Shown: in pieces, positions 1-11,572 of the stretch
Numbering within the stretch: position 1 is the stretch's first letter
How the letters are laid out: the number at the start of each line of letters is the position of its first letter
Assembly (NCBI GenBank): GCA_018873225.1
Contig: JAEILZ010000004.1
Span: 4,216,001-4,280,000 of the forward strand
Source: [Phialemoniopsis] sp. UDSM-2020
Taxonomy: Eukaryota; Ascomycota; Sordariomycetes; Thyridiales; Thyridiaceae
Direction of reading: 5' to 3'
DNA length: 64,000 nucleotides
The notes under the pieces: generated by a model
The model's input: the letters and a program-made list of their open reading frames with translations, nothing else
What the model was told of the DNA's origin: nothing
The model's database searches: none
Made by a program: the position numbers and the translations under genes

Positions 1-41
1 CAAGATCATATACACGCACGCTGCCTCGATTTTACACCACT

Positions 42-1208
42 ATGTCTACAACTAAGGCTGTTGTTTACGTCGAGAAGGGCAAGGCCGCCATTCAGGAAAT
101 CGCTGTGCCCAAGCTCCGCGACGACTATGTACAGGTCAAGGTCAATGCTGTCGGTATCAACCCGACAGACTGGAAGCACATCGACTTTGCCAGAACTGGC
201 CCCGGGTCCATCATTGGCTGCGATTATGCTGGTGTCGTGGAAGCCGTCGGCAGCAAGGTGGCCAAGGCGTTCAAGAAAGGCGATCGGATCAGTGGCGTCG
301 TGCATGGATCGTGAGTAACTTGGGAATCCCGTTCCGTTTTGTTCGCTGGTGTGCGATGGCTGACATCTCACCAAGGGATGCAACTCAACATGAGAACGGA
401 GCGTTTGCCAATTACATCGTCGCAAAGGGCGTTGTTCAGATCAAGACGCCTGATAATGTGAGCGATGCGGAGGCTGCTACCCTCGGCATCTCCATCGCGA
501 CTGTCGTAAGTATATATCTGGCCACGCATCGGATGTACCCAGCTGACTTCCGAGTAGGGACAAGGCCTATACCTTACCCTCGGCTTGCCGCTTCCGACCG
601 AGGCTACCAAGGATAACCAGTACATTCTGATCTATGGGGGCAGTACTGCAACAGGCATTTTTGGCATCCAGTTCGCCAAGCTCTCTGGCTTGAAGGTTAT
701 CGCCACCGCCTCGCCGCACAACTTTGACTACCTCAAGTCCCTGGGCGCAGAAGCCGTTTTCGACTACAAGTCGCCCACGGCGGCGGAGGACATCCGCAAG
801 TACACCAACAACACGCTGAAGCTGGCGTGGGACTGCACGGGCTTCGGCGGGTCCATCATCGCCGGCGCGCTCAGCAGCGAGGGCGGCAAGTACGCAGCCA
901 TCGTGCCCGTTGACAAGGAAGAGGTGCTCGCCATCAACCCCAAGGTCGACGGGCCGCACGTCACCCTCATGTACACGATCTTTGGCGAGCGGTTCGTCAT
1001 GGGCCAGGAATTCCCGCCCATGCCCAAAGAGTTTGAGTTCGCCCAGAAGTTCTGGGAGATTTCTCGGCAGCTTTTGGAGGAGGGCAAGCTGAAGGTGCCG
1101 CGGACTTTTGTCAACAGAGGCGGCAGTGGGTTCGAAGGAATCCTCAAGGGGCTTGACGAGCTGAGAGCCGACAAGGTAAGCGGAGGAAAGCTGGTTTATA
1201 CCCTGTAG
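42..1208 (+). CDS. Zinc-type MDR oxidoreductase, trans-enoyl reductase (ToxD)-like
   Basis: Three exons (42-310, 376-505, 558-1208) join in frame to a 349-residue protein. The introns are GT-AG: 311-375 and 506-557. The N-terminal GroES-like fold is visible in the stretch ending HENGAFANY, and the nucleotide-binding region follows around LIYGGSTATGIFGIQFAK, a glycine-rich Rossmann motif. Family members are NAD(P)H-dependent, single-domain medium-chain reductases, many of them partners of polyketide synthases, although no synthase is visible here. The structural zinc-binding cysteines of true alcohol dehydrogenases are absent. Only 41 bases of upstream sequence are in the window, so the promoter and any cluster lie to the left. 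The substrate is unknown; a stand-alone quinone or enoyl reductase is equally possible. Confidence 0.85.
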
Positions 1209-1512
1209 ATGCTGGGACGCTTGCACCTTTCGGATTGCATTAAGACGTCATATCTTTCAGGTCTCACCTGCAAAGCGGCTTTGCAAATCATCATCGCAAG
1301 GCCGCCCTCGGCTTTGTCATTTTCATGACCACCGGGATAGCAATGGCTTGAGCGCACAACAACGATGTCAATGTTCCACTCGTGGTGATGGCAACTAGCC
1401 CTGTAGTGGTCCAATCCACTAACTCGGTTCTGTCTATCGCAAGATGGGGCATATGTAGCAACACCTAGATTCCGAACTGCACGTATATAGAAAGGATGTA
1501 TGCCTAGTCGCG
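1209..1512. other. Intergenic, convergent 3' ends
   Basis: This is the space between the stop codons of two convergent genes. I see no coding frame, repeat or RNA gene in it. Confidence 0.6.
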
Positions 1513-2914
1513 CTATGATGCTGATTCGGAACTGCTTCCAATGACGTTGATCAATTCCATGACCCCCCCAATGACGCCAGAAATGGCTGCGGGATTTACG
1601 ACGCAGAGTGCTCCAGACGCAGCGATACTGAGCAGGGCGCCGCCGGCGTTCAACATCTTTCTTCGTCGACCAGACCGCTTGACTTTGAGTTTTTGGTCGG
1701 CTTGCACCTCCTCAATATCGCTGTCGAGCTCATTAGCACTGGGTTGCTCGTCCCCGGAGTTCTTCCCACTGACACTGGAACCCTTCTTCTCCTGTAACTG
1801 AACAATCTGCTGATGCAGTTTTTCGTCTAAGGCTGCATTTCGAAGGTGAAGCTCGGCCATCTTCTCTCGAAAGGTCTGCCGCTCTTCTGTTCGATGTACC
1901 TCAGTATCCAGTTTCAGCTTCTCAAACTGACGCTCATATTGTGCCTGCAAGGCGCTGAAGCGGAGTGTATGCTCAGCATCGATCCTCCTTAGCTCGTCAC
2001 GCCTTTCTTGCCTCAACAGCTCCTGATCAGAGTAGATTCTTTCCAAGCGGAGCTCAGTCTTCTCGCGCTCTTTCTCGAGAATCCGCTGCAATTCAACATC
2101 CTTTTCCGCCAATGCTTCAGCCGTCTCTTCTTGAATATTTTTCAGTTCAGCTGAATATTTCAGTTTCAGTGACTGAAGATCCTGTTCTATGATACTTCCC
2201 GCCTTGGTTTCAATCAGGTCCTTCTTCTCTTCCACTAGCTCTCGCTGAAGGTCAAGGACAATTGTAGACTTTCCTGGCAATGCCAAGATGATCTCCAGAG
2301 CAGACTTGTGCTTTCCTGTGTAGCGCTTGACTTGGGCGCCATGCGCGATCATATCTCCCCAGAATTCTGGGTTAGCCTTCAGTTCTGATTCGTGAGCTGC
2401 TGACAGATTATCTGGTATAACACCCCAGAATGTTGAGGTGATAAAGACGTTCTTCATCGGATCGGGTCCACATAGCTTCCTGAACATCTTGAGATTTCGC
2501 ATGGAACCGCCGTCCATGCGAACATCTTGGATGCGGTGGAGATAGATGATGCCATTCAGGAGGGTATTCTTTTGGTACGTAACTTCCAGCCAAATTGCGA
2601 GTTCTCGTAAGATTTCCGCGTCCGACTTGTAGGTATCATTGAAACCCGGGGTATCAACAAGTATGATATTATAACCACCTGCGGTGAATGTATATGGAGT
2701 AATCTTTTGGGTGCCTATACCAATGCAGGTAAGTAAGACACGTCTGATGTATTGGACTGACAAGCTTACAAGCTTCAAGACCGTGGCCCACTACCACATC
2801 CGGATTTCTGGTGGCCTCCTTTATGAAAGAACTTTTCCCGGAGCCAGTGACTCCCATCACTGCAATGAGAAGAAGAGGCCCATCCGGATCGATACTTGGT
2901 TTACTTGACGACAT
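1513..2914 (-). CDS. P-loop GTPase with long coiled coil and hydrophobic tail
   Basis: Two exons (2914-2770 and 2714-1513) with a GT-AG intron give 448 residues. The G1/Walker A motif GVTGSGKSS lies near residue 20 and G3 is LVDTPGF near residue 65, which marks a TRAFAC-type GTPase of the AIG1/ribosome-binding-GTPase-like group common in fungal accessory genes. A clear G4 NKxD is not seen. Residues about 195-370 are charged heptad-like sequence rich in E, K, L and R, predicted as a long coiled coil. The C-terminus after a basic GRRRK patch is glycine- and alanine-rich and hydrophobic, as a membrane hairpin would be. No precise function can be given. Its neighbours are an unknown helical protein and an Hsp70-like gene. 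Confidence 0.8.
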
Positions 2915-3648
2915 GGCGATGGCAGTGTGCGTTTGAATGTATCCAAGTCTGGAAGGATAGCAATGCTCGTAGGATCATCAAGTCGTAGTAAGTAGAGTAT
3001 ATCAGTTGAGATGCCAAGCACATTCTTCCGACTTTGGTAGCAGATAGAAAGTTGAACGAAGATGAAATCATGTTGCTGTGCTGTGAAACCACCTGCCATA
3101 CCCATGTTTCTAAAAATAGAGACTTTACGCCCGTCTTTGCAGCGTGGAAACCCTGAAGTTCCAGATATTAGAGCTGGCGCGTGATCGGCCATTCTGATTG
3201 GTAGCCTCATCTGAAATGCGAGGCCAACTCACTGCAGCAAGACACATATGGGTCGATGAACAAGCCTGAAGCGTCGGAGTTCAAAGCGTAGAGCGAGGTC
3301 AGCGGGCCTTATTGGTAGCTTAATATTCAATGAGCGGCCAGGAAGATTTCCAACGTTTCATTTCGTTCCACAACAGTAAGCCACGTAAAGATCAATGGGG
3401 GAAGGCGTTCGACATGCTAGTCATGTACCAGTACCTCCGATGGAGTGTTGGACCCGTGCAAATAATGTGGCCTTATGCGGATGTTGGTGCCTAACGCCGA
3501 ACATTCTGAAGAAGATTTCTAGGCTCCTGGACTGAAAGTCGCATGGCAGGGATCACCGTTTCATGGCTTTGATAAACCACCAAATTCTTTATGAAGTTTT
3601 GTAGGCTTATGGAAGATATAATATTGTTAATTGGATCGTAACTTCCAT
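2915..3648. other. Intergenic, upstream of the GTPase
   Basis: This holds the 5' flank of the GTPase and the 3' flank of the next gene on the same strand. Short open frames exist but show no family features or convincing splice sites. Confidence 0.5.
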
Positions 3649-4860
3649 CTAGTCTTTGATGCGAGGGCCTACCCAGACACGGGCCTCCAACCACGTCCTT
3701 CGCCCACGGCCATCCTGCTCACCAGCGTCGTGTACCTGAAAGCCCGGTTGGATAACCATTACTATCGGGCCCCCTACATGCTTCTCTTGATCCGAAATCT
3801 GGGACTGATGCACATCGAGGAACCCTGACTCAGGATCGAATAATTTCTGCTTCTTGAGTTCTTCAAAATTCAACACGTGCATCGCTGATCTTTGGGACCA
3901 CACTTTGAAGGAGCATTCGAGTGACGCGTATATGGTCTGGCACAATTCTGAACGCCTCGAGTCGGCATCAGTGGGATTCTGAGTCTCCAATAGCAGGCGG
4001 GCCGGGCTACAGAGGAATTTGTCGCCGAGCATCTCTGCATGTCGCCTTAGCATGTCTTCCACTTCGTCGTTCTTGAGCCCAAGCAAGAAGATCCTAGATA
4101 GCTGTGAGCGCCACTGATGAGTTGCTGTAGGATTCACTGTAGTTGTGTTAGAATCATAGTGCTTCTCTAGCTTATCGGGTGTTTGCGCTAACTCACCTGT
4201 CAACAAAAACTCATGCAACCTCTGTATCCCCTCCTGAGCTACAGATGTCCCCGATGATTCTTGGTCGCCAAAACGTGAAACAATCCAGAATGGGGATTTG
4301 AAGACCTCATTACAGACGAAATTGGCTAGAAGCCCATGGAGGAGTAGGTAGGGTAAGGTATTCAGCTTGTCTGCGAAGAGAGCCCTTGGAAACTGGTCAT
4401 CCTCACATTTTGTGAACTGCTTCACTTGCTGGAGTAGATCGGCGACGTCGTCGGGTGGTTGATTGTCGACTCGCGATATGTCACGATGAGCATGGTCTTT
4501 TACCCAGTTGTACCAGTCTCGCGCCCGAGCTTCCAATACCACACGTATATCGCTGTCCGAGAAGGCCGTGGTCCGGTTCTGTTCCATCATGGAGCTAGCC
4601 GCCGCCTTGGCAGACTCAACAAGGTCTTTCTGATCTTGAATATGTCGCTCCAACTGCTCAATTTTGAGTTCGTACCTTTGCTCTAGCTGCGCGATCTGTT
4701 TTGTATGACTTCGGATGGCAAATGATAGCCCATGAGAATGCTGAGCATAAGAAAGCCTGGGGTGGATTCGGGTGTGATCTATCATTGGCAATTCTTCCAT
4801 GACAACCTGTCCATCATTGCGTTGCGATCGACTTCCCCACATGGCGATTGACTCACTCAT
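3649..4860 (-). CDS. Unknown fungal protein with N-terminal coiled coil
   Basis: A single exon encodes 403 residues beginning MSESIAMWG. After about 50 residues comes a short coiled coil (IAQLEQRYELKIEQLERHI), followed by a mostly helical domain of about 250 residues and a C-terminal segment with the motif VMVIQPGFQV. I know this layout only as a recurring uncharacterised family in ascomycetes and assign no function. It lies between the GTPase and the Hsp70-like gene and is divergent from the latter. A missed small intron near the C-terminus is possible because the last 30 residues are R/G/W-rich and less typical. Confidence 0.65.
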   Translation of the reverse strand: MSESIAMWGSRSQRNDGQVVMEELPMIDHTRIHPRLSYAQHSHGLSFAIRSHTKQIAQLEQRYELKIEQLERHIQDQKDLVESAKAAASSMMEQNRTTAFSDSDIRVVLEARARDWYNWVKDHAHRDISRVDNQPPDDVADLLQQVKQFTKCEDDQFPRALFADKLNTLPYLLLHGLLANFVCNEVFKSPFWIVSRFGDQESSGTSVAQEGIQRLHEFLLTGELAQTPDKLEKHYDSNTTTVNPTATHQWRSQLSRIFLLGLKNDEVEDMLRRHAEMLGDKFLCSPARLLLETQNPTDADSRRSELCQTIYASLECSFKVWSQRSAMHVLNFEELKKQKLFDPESGFLDVHQSQISDQEKHVGGPIVMVIQPGFQVHDAGEQDGRGRRTWLEARVWVGPRIKD

Positions 4861-5913
4861 CGTTATTTTATGCTTCTCTATTCAGTACACGCACAGTCTT
4901 ATGGGCTTGGGTTTCGGAATGCTCACTACGCCTTCGTGTTCATGCTGAGATTCATCTTCGCCTGCCACAAGGCTCTCTGGGGATATGACCTGAGGTCTAT
5001 CTTCGGGTAATGTGTTGCCTTGATCGCAAATAGACGGTCTATGAGATGAATTCATCTTTCCAGTGTCTTGGGTCGGGAAATATGGGCTGCGGATTGTGAT
5101 CTCGAAATCGAGGCTTCAAAAGTTGGGAATAGCGGGGTTGTTTCCTCTGATGAAACGATGATTCTCTTTAGTCTCAAGGTGCAGGGTGCTACTTTATCAC
5201 ATGTTTATTTATTTGTTGCGCAGCATCAGCGTCTGCTTCAGGGCGGATAGAGCTCTGGGGCAGGAGTGCAAGCTGGCGACTCATGTGATAAGAGACATGG
5301 TCTCATGTGAGACAGCTATTTTTAGTAACTTTCAAGGCTGTCCTTGGTAATGATACTTTCACCCTATGTATCGGTCGGGCTGTGCCCAACCGTTCGCTTG
5401 GTATAATACAAACAAGTAGAGTCAGGTCTGATGACTGTCAGGGTTTTCAAAGCAGCAGTACAGTCTGCTTGGAACTTCCTGACCTATCATTAAGAACCCA
5501 CACTTGTTGAATGAACATTCCTGCAAGCCACCGCCTGTAGCTCCTCCGATTGGCCTTAGCACATTGACTGAAGCAATCTGTAACCAATTATCACAGTCCA
5601 TCTGATTCTGCTGTTCTACTCACCGAAATCTTACTGCATACGAGGCGGCAAATTATGATCCAATAGTATGCTAGACTAAGAAGCGATGTTATGCGCTGTT
5701 TCTTCAATCAAGCACCTCCGTGATGTTTGGCCATGCCATGCCTATGCATAAGATTAAGGCTTGAGTCAGTGGTAGTTCTAGCACCGATATGGGACGAGCT
5801 TCTTTATGTTGCCGCCATTTTCTAAATGTCAAACACTCAGAGGGCCCTTGGTTTGCCTTACATCAAATAACATCAGCAACTTGGTCCTTGTAACGTCAAC
5901 ACCTTCCATCACA
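4861..5913. promoter_or_regulatory. Divergent intergenic region before the Hsp70-like gene
   Basis: About 1 kb separates two divergent genes. It contains CCAAT boxes (ATTGG near 5548, CCAAT near 5583) and one two-unit heat-shock-element-like palindrome, GAACATTC at 5513-5520. The palindrome is short enough to be chance. A 9-base word, CTCATGTGA, occurs twice near 5280 and 5303. No gene is seen. Confidence 0.35.
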
Positions 5914-8316
5914 ATGCAGCGGGTCTTACTTCTTCAGCAGGCGAAAACAGGCTCACAAAGGAAGCCAACGAAATCCACGGAATCAGAGATGGGCGACACT
6001 GCTTCGGCGTCCAATCGTATCGAGATGTCCAGTACCTCCTTGACAAGTGAAGAGGGAAGATTTCTGAGTGTTGGAGTAGATTATGGGACAACTTTTTCCG
6101 GTAGGGTGTCAATGGACTGTATGTATTGGTGAACTATTGACTAATTTTGTGGAAGGTGTCAGTTTCATCTTCTCGGATCAAAAGGACATCACAGATGTGG
6201 AGTTTATCGAATATCACGGGCTTTCGTCAGCTAGGCTTCCTATGAAAACCCAGCAAGTACCTTCCCAGATCGCATATGACCCAGACATCGCTTGGGGCTT
6301 TGAAATTGAGCCAACACAGGTGGCTTTCTGCTGGACGAAACTTCTTCTGGACAACCATGTGCCGGTAGCTGATCACGATGACGAAAGACTTCGAAAAATA
6401 TGGGGGACTGGTTTCAAAGCGACCCCGAAGAACAAGACTGCGGAACAAGTTGTGACGGATTACCTTGGGCTTTTGTATACACACGTAATGACAGAGCTGG
6501 AACGGAAATTATCGAAGCCAATCTTGGACGTCACTCCGATCCATTTTTGGTTTACTCACCCTGCAATATGGTCTGTCAAGGCCCAAGGGAGTACCAAGAA
6601 TGCCGCGCTCAAGGCAGGATTTGCAAGCCGGAAACAGGATCGACTCCATCTGATCAAAGAGCCCGAAGCTGCAGCGAGCTCTTGTCTCAATGACCCAAAG
6701 TTTACCGATTTGATTCAAGTAAGTCACTCTCAGTACGGTCGACTTGGCCAACCTGCTAATATTTGACTCTTTTGAGTAAAGCCCGGGAAGGTTGTGCTCG
6801 TATGCGACTGCGGAGGCGGCACAGTGGTTTGTGCATTCTCCTGGTTAATTCCTTTAACTGTCATCTAGCTAAGTCTCCCAGGATCTTTCTACATACCTGG
6901 TCGAGTGTGGTTTACCAACATTACAAATGAAGCAGACTTGCGTGAGCGAAGGTAGGATGCAGCCCTCCCCTTCTGGAAACTCCTCTCTCATTCAATCAAC
7001 ACAACTAGGGGGAAAGTGCGGCTCCACAGCAATTGACCGTGCTTTTATCGAGTTGATGGAAACCCGATTTGGCCCGGCGTTCACCAATTTACCAGAACAG
7101 AAGCGGGGTCTGACATCTGCCTTCATGAACTCGTTCGAAGCATGCAAGCGAGACTTTCGCTCCAGATCTTCGACTAACAGGATACACTTGAAGATGAACG
7201 TTGAGAGTTCCCAATACTACGACAAGGAGGATGATGTCGTGGTCCTAACAAAGTTCATACCCCCTCCACATTTCAAGAGATGCTGATGCTAATAATGCAC
7301 CTTAAAAGATCGGACATGAAGATGCTCTTTGATCCCGTTATTAAAGACATTCTAGAACTTCTTGAGGAGCAACTTCGTTCGACTCAGGAGCAAGGGTATA
7401 GAACCGATGTATGTGATTATCCCTTATATGGCAGGTTTTAATGTGCTAAGTTCGTTGTAGATCATCATTCAAGTAGGAGGTTTCGGTGAATCGATATATC
7501 TTCATGAAAGGATGAAGACTTGGGCGAAAGATATCACGGTCTACAATCCACCAGCTTCGTTAGTCAACTCACGATCTTGTGATAATGTGTCAGATTTCAG
7601 TCACTAAAAAGTCATCAGTTGGGTCGCGGTCTGTATGGGGGCTGCATTCAATGGCTTGAAAGGTGGATTTGTTCGTGAGAAGAAGTGCCGATCTCACATA
7701 GGTCAAGAGGTTTGTCATCCATTCGAAGAAGGGATTGATAACGAAGCAGATGCTTGGTATGACCACTTCGAACATACCAAGCGGGGAAGAGGTCGCCTTG
7801 AGTGGCTTATTAAGAAGGTTTGGTTCGGGCAACATTCTATCTACTAGATCTATCAGGCTGACTGAAAGGATAGGGCGATGTTGTCACCCCTGCGACTGTT
7901 GCACGCTTCACAGCGAGCACACACTTCACAGCAAAACAAATGCGATCAGATAGAAAACAAACCAGCAAGATATTTGAGAGCTCGATGTCCATAGCCGCTC
8001 CGGACAGATGTGACCATTTTTGTAAGTCTCTTCCCTCACCGGCTCAGCCTGCTGCTCTTTGCGTTGGGTTTCAGATTGTACCACGTTCTTCTTGATTAAC
8101 CTTTTATTCATACAAGCTGTCACTGAGATTGGTATTATTGAGAATGACCTGAAAGGGGTGGATGACTCTTTGTTTGAGTCTACAACAGATTCATCCGGGA
8201 AGCACTATCGGATATCAGTGGACACAGTGATTACCTGGGAGAGCAGTCTAGGCTACATGCAGGTCAGATCGGAAGTTGGAGGGAGGGTTGTTGGATCAAC
8301 GAGAATCAAGTTTTAA
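5914..8316 (+). CDS. HSPA12-like Hsp70 family ATPase protein
   Basis: Ten exons can be joined in frame (5914-6100, 6156-6718, 6782-6826, 6882-6951, 7009-7252, 7309-7408, 7461-7558, 7619-7817, 7874-8021, 8117-8316) to about 617 residues. The actin/Hsp70 ATPase landmarks are present in order: phosphate-1 VDYGTTFSG, the KEPEAAA loop, phosphate-2 VCDCGGGTVDL and the adenosine motif IQVGGFGES. The C-terminus has only a short beta-rich segment and no canonical Hsp70 substrate-binding domain or EEVD end, as in the HSPA12 subgroup that is greatly expanded in filamentous fungi. The intron with donor GTTCAT at 7253 is weak but keeps frame. An alternative start is ATG 5989. The client or role is unknown. 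Confidence 0.8.
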
Positions 8317-9289
8317 GGTCTTGCATTTGCTATTGCGAGCTATCAAGGTTGGTTAGATATTGCCGGCTCTTGCCTGTAGTTGTATTATGGACATTATGGA
8401 CCTTTGCTATGGTTAAAGACGGAGATGGCAGTGTCGTTAATTCTGTCAACGTTTTCTTTTTCTTGAAAACTTCACATTGAATGCCATCGAAATGACCAAA
8501 TAACACGTGAGAGGAGCTACAAGCCATCCCATTGATCATCAAACATAAGACCGGGAAGCTGAGACCGACCGCTGGGAGCGAGGTGCTTGTGCTGGTATGC
8601 TCGCCGATTGTAGTACTATATACAGGGCATTTTCTTGTGGGGGGGAGATGAAGCAGCACTACTGACTGATGTGACCTTGAGTGGGAGAAGTTTTAATTTG
8701 TCAGACGAGCCCGCCGCAGCTTTTCTTCCATCTCAGTTCTGGAGCATGGCGGGATTAATTTCTCGATCTCGGCGGCATCATTACTGGGCTGGGGCGTGTC
8801 GGGTACCGCCCCATTGATTTGCACATTAGTTGGGACTCGAGGTCACCCTGTGATCACCAGCTAGTATGACCCCGGAACTAGCTCACTATACAATATGTCT
8901 TCCTGTTATTCCTTCCGTTCCTTGGATTTCAGGATCGAAGAGTGTGCGGACGCAAATGGGTCAACCAGGCTGTTGATATGCCCACTTCATAAGACGTGCC
9001 TCTGACAGCATGATATATTGCCTGAGCCCGGAATTCATCTTCCTTGACGCTATCCGTCTAAATAGCGTAACAGTGATCCAGAAGGACTATCAACACTACA
9101 ACAAGGGCCCCTTCCAGATGTCAATTGTCATTACCCCACGCCTCCTTGCTGGCAGTAGTAGTCTAACTCACATGCCACTCACAAATACACTTGACCGGAT
9201 CATAAACACTTTTCACTGCTGACGTGAAAGTTATCAAGCCTGCCCACAATGCCTTGAAAACACAAAGAACCAGGACTGATAGCTAATGT
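8317..9289. other. Intergenic, nothing recognised
   Basis: About 970 bases lie between the 3' ends of the Hsp70-like gene and the MFS permease. No conserved frame, tRNA or repeat is seen. Confidence 0.5.
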
Positions 9290-10995
9290 CTATGGTTTCC
9301 ACTTGAAGGCCGGGTTACGCCAATCCAAATCATGAATCTGCTTCAGAGACATTCCGCGGAGTAGGGAGTCAGCATCGATCTGGCTGCGCCTTTTGTTGTC
9401 CCACCTGATCCAGAAAATCATTACGATAGAGAGAACCGTCAGAGTGGTCGATGTACCCAGATTGAGGCCGCCACCGATGAAATAGCGAGGACCATCTCCA
9501 GGTGTGAAGCTCCAGCTTGAGCAGAAACCACCAATGTGGCCCATCAGGATGTTTGTCGCGATTGCTGTCGACCGAGAAGTGTCGGATATGGTGTTGGCGG
9601 AGACATGTGCGTTGCAGAGAGCTCCGAATGGAAAGGCGCCGCTCGCCATTAGAAAGGTGGCGGCATACCGTGCGCTGCCACTGGCAGTTGAGAGGAAGAT
9701 TATGTATCCAGTCATAATGAGTATGCCGCATGGAATGAACCATATGACTTTTTTATTCGTCTTCCAGCTCATCCAAGGAAAGAGGACGGTGAAAAAGGCT
9801 CCGACGATGTAAGGAGGGGCGGTGTGGAGTTGTTGCTGAACGGCGGTAAAGTTGGGATAAATCGTTTTGATAATCGTCGGGGCAAAGAACGCAAGCCCTT
9901 GTACCGTAACGTTGTCCAGCAAGTAAATGGCAGAGGTTAGGATGGTGACGGGGCTCGTGAGACCGCGGAGCAGTTTAGGCAGGTCCATCTTATCGAGAAG
10001 CTCGGTCGCTCCCTCTCGCTCAGACACAAGACGAGCAACAGCGAGCTCCTTTTCTTCGGACGAGAGCCATCGGGCAGTCTCGGGTCGATCAGTACAGGTG
10101 AAGAACGCAACCAATGCGACGCCTATGGTGATGACACCTTCGACAGCAAAGAGCAGTCTCCAAGAATGCAGGCTGCCGAAGTTGGGGATCTTGAGAATAG
10201 CACCAGCCAGGAGGCCGCCAAACGCCCCGGCTAAGGGGGCAAAGACGACGTACAGCGACAGGCGGTAGGTGAGCTCGGCATGGCGGTACCTGCACATAGC
10301 ATGGGTTAGCATCAGGCCTTCGACAATAGGACCTAACACGAGATAGACTTACCATCGAGATAGATAATAAGCGACGCCAGGCATCATTCCTGCTTCGAAT
10401 ACGCCGAGGAGAAAACGACAAGCAGCGCAGTTGCTAAAGTTTGTTGCAAACGCCGTGCACAGTGACAGTACGCCGAAGCCAAGTGTAGTGGCGGGTAGGA
10501 ACCAGCCTGGTCCTATCCTCTTGCATACAAGTGTAGCTGGCGGTTCGAAAAGGATGTATGCAATGTAGAAAACTGAAAGCATGACGTTGTAATCGAGGCC
10601 CTTCATGCCGAGGTCTTTTTCGAACCCGACGAGCTTGGCATTTCCTAGTGACACCATGAGCTGGAGTAATTACAATGCGTATGCACATGCTTACCGATGT
10701 TCGTGCGGTCGATGAAACACAAGAGATATAGAACGGCGGCTGTCGGGATGACAAAGATGTCGATTTTTCTTCGGAGTCTGGCTTCGGCCTTGGGATCGAA
10801 AGCAGTGCTTGACTGGTCAGGACTAATTTCTCGATTAGATGATACTTCCAAGATGGTTATTGGGTGACATATGATTTCTTACCCTGGCGCTGACTCAATA
10901 TTGTGATGCATCTCATGCAATTCGAGTTCTTTCTCACCCCGGGGTGCTGTGATGACGCCGTCGGGAAGCCTATCTTCGGTCGCGTGGTTTTGCAT
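9290..10995 (-). CDS. MFS permease, Dal5/anion:cation symporter family
   Basis: Four exons (10995-10883, 10822-10695, 10644-10353, 10289-9290) join in frame to 510 residues. The family pattern is clear: a cytosolic N-terminus, LCFIDRTNIG in helix 1, CRFLLGVFEAGMMPG and YYLSRWYR after helix 4, SWRLLFAVEG in helix 6, and twelve hydrophobic segments. Relatives carry allantoate, nicotinate, pantothenate or, as in AstA, sulfate and its esters. The start was chosen at 10995 because a TATATAAA box (11087-11094) lies 92 bases upstream. An in-frame ATG at 11154 would lie above that box and add 53 atypical residues. The gene is divergent from a sulfatase, so an organosulfate or sulfate-ester substrate is plausible but not proven. 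Confidence 0.85.
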
Positions 10996-11086
10996 TGCGA
11001 GACTTGGCTGGAGCCAGTTGACAAACGACCAATAATGATTCCCTTGAAAGTCATCAGATCTTACCAGCTTCGAAGAGTTATCTCGA

Positions 11087-11094
11087 TTTATATA
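11087..11094 (-). promoter_or_regulatory. TATA box of the Dal5-type permease
   Basis: TATATAAA on the minus strand, 92 bases before the chosen ATG at 10995. It decides between two in-frame start codons. Confidence 0.5.
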
Positions 11095-11369
11095 TTTCAG
11101 TTGCCATCTCCATGTTTGACGGGGCTTTAGTCTGGCGTCATTCGTGCTGCCCATGGGGTAATCTGAATCCCCATTTTATGTGCAGGGTTCGGGGGGCAGC
11201 GGAACCTCAGCATTGTCCTTTGAGGGCTGCTGTTGTGGTGAGTCCTCCTTCTTTTGGCCTGACTTCCTCCAGTGGCTCCCACAAAGCCTTGACCACGACC
11301 GCCACACTAAGCGAGTTAGTTCAAGACTAGTGCGGCTCTGTCCTGCAGGTCTCGGACATGATTGGCTTG

Positions 11370-11399
11370 CTCCCCGATCCGATGCTCCCCGATCCGATG
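11370..11399. repeat. 15-base tandem duplication in promoter
   Basis: The unit CTCCCCGATCCGATG occurs twice without mismatch and is followed by CCCCGATG. It lies about 175 bases upstream of the sulfatase ATG. Confidence 0.8.
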
Positions 11400-11572
11400 C
11401 CCCGATGCTCGACCAGACACTGTCCATGTTCATGAGTTAGGGGTAACAATGTACATCCGATAATGATGAAATGGCGACAGCACTTAAAGCAGAAGACAAG
11501 AGCGTGTGACCTTTCGTCACGAGGTAGTGCGATGAAAGTTGACAACTGCATCTCTTGAGTCTACCGCCCAAC

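Larger units (their letters stand above)
10996..11572. promoter_or_regulatory. Divergent promoter of permease and sulfatase
   Basis: About 580 bases are shared by the two divergent genes. It includes a perfect 15-base tandem duplication at 11370-11399 followed by a partial third copy. No further gene is seen. Confidence 0.5.

Noticed and set aside
2857..3210. 117-residue frame upstream of the GTPase
   Set aside because: It overlaps the real first exon in another frame and shows no domain or splice support.
10842..10882. A 38-base intron joining the upstream exon directly to the frame starting with TTG at 10851
   Set aside because: It is too short and its phases lead to a stop; the 60-base intron ending at TTAG (10823) keeps frame and has a CTAAT branch site.
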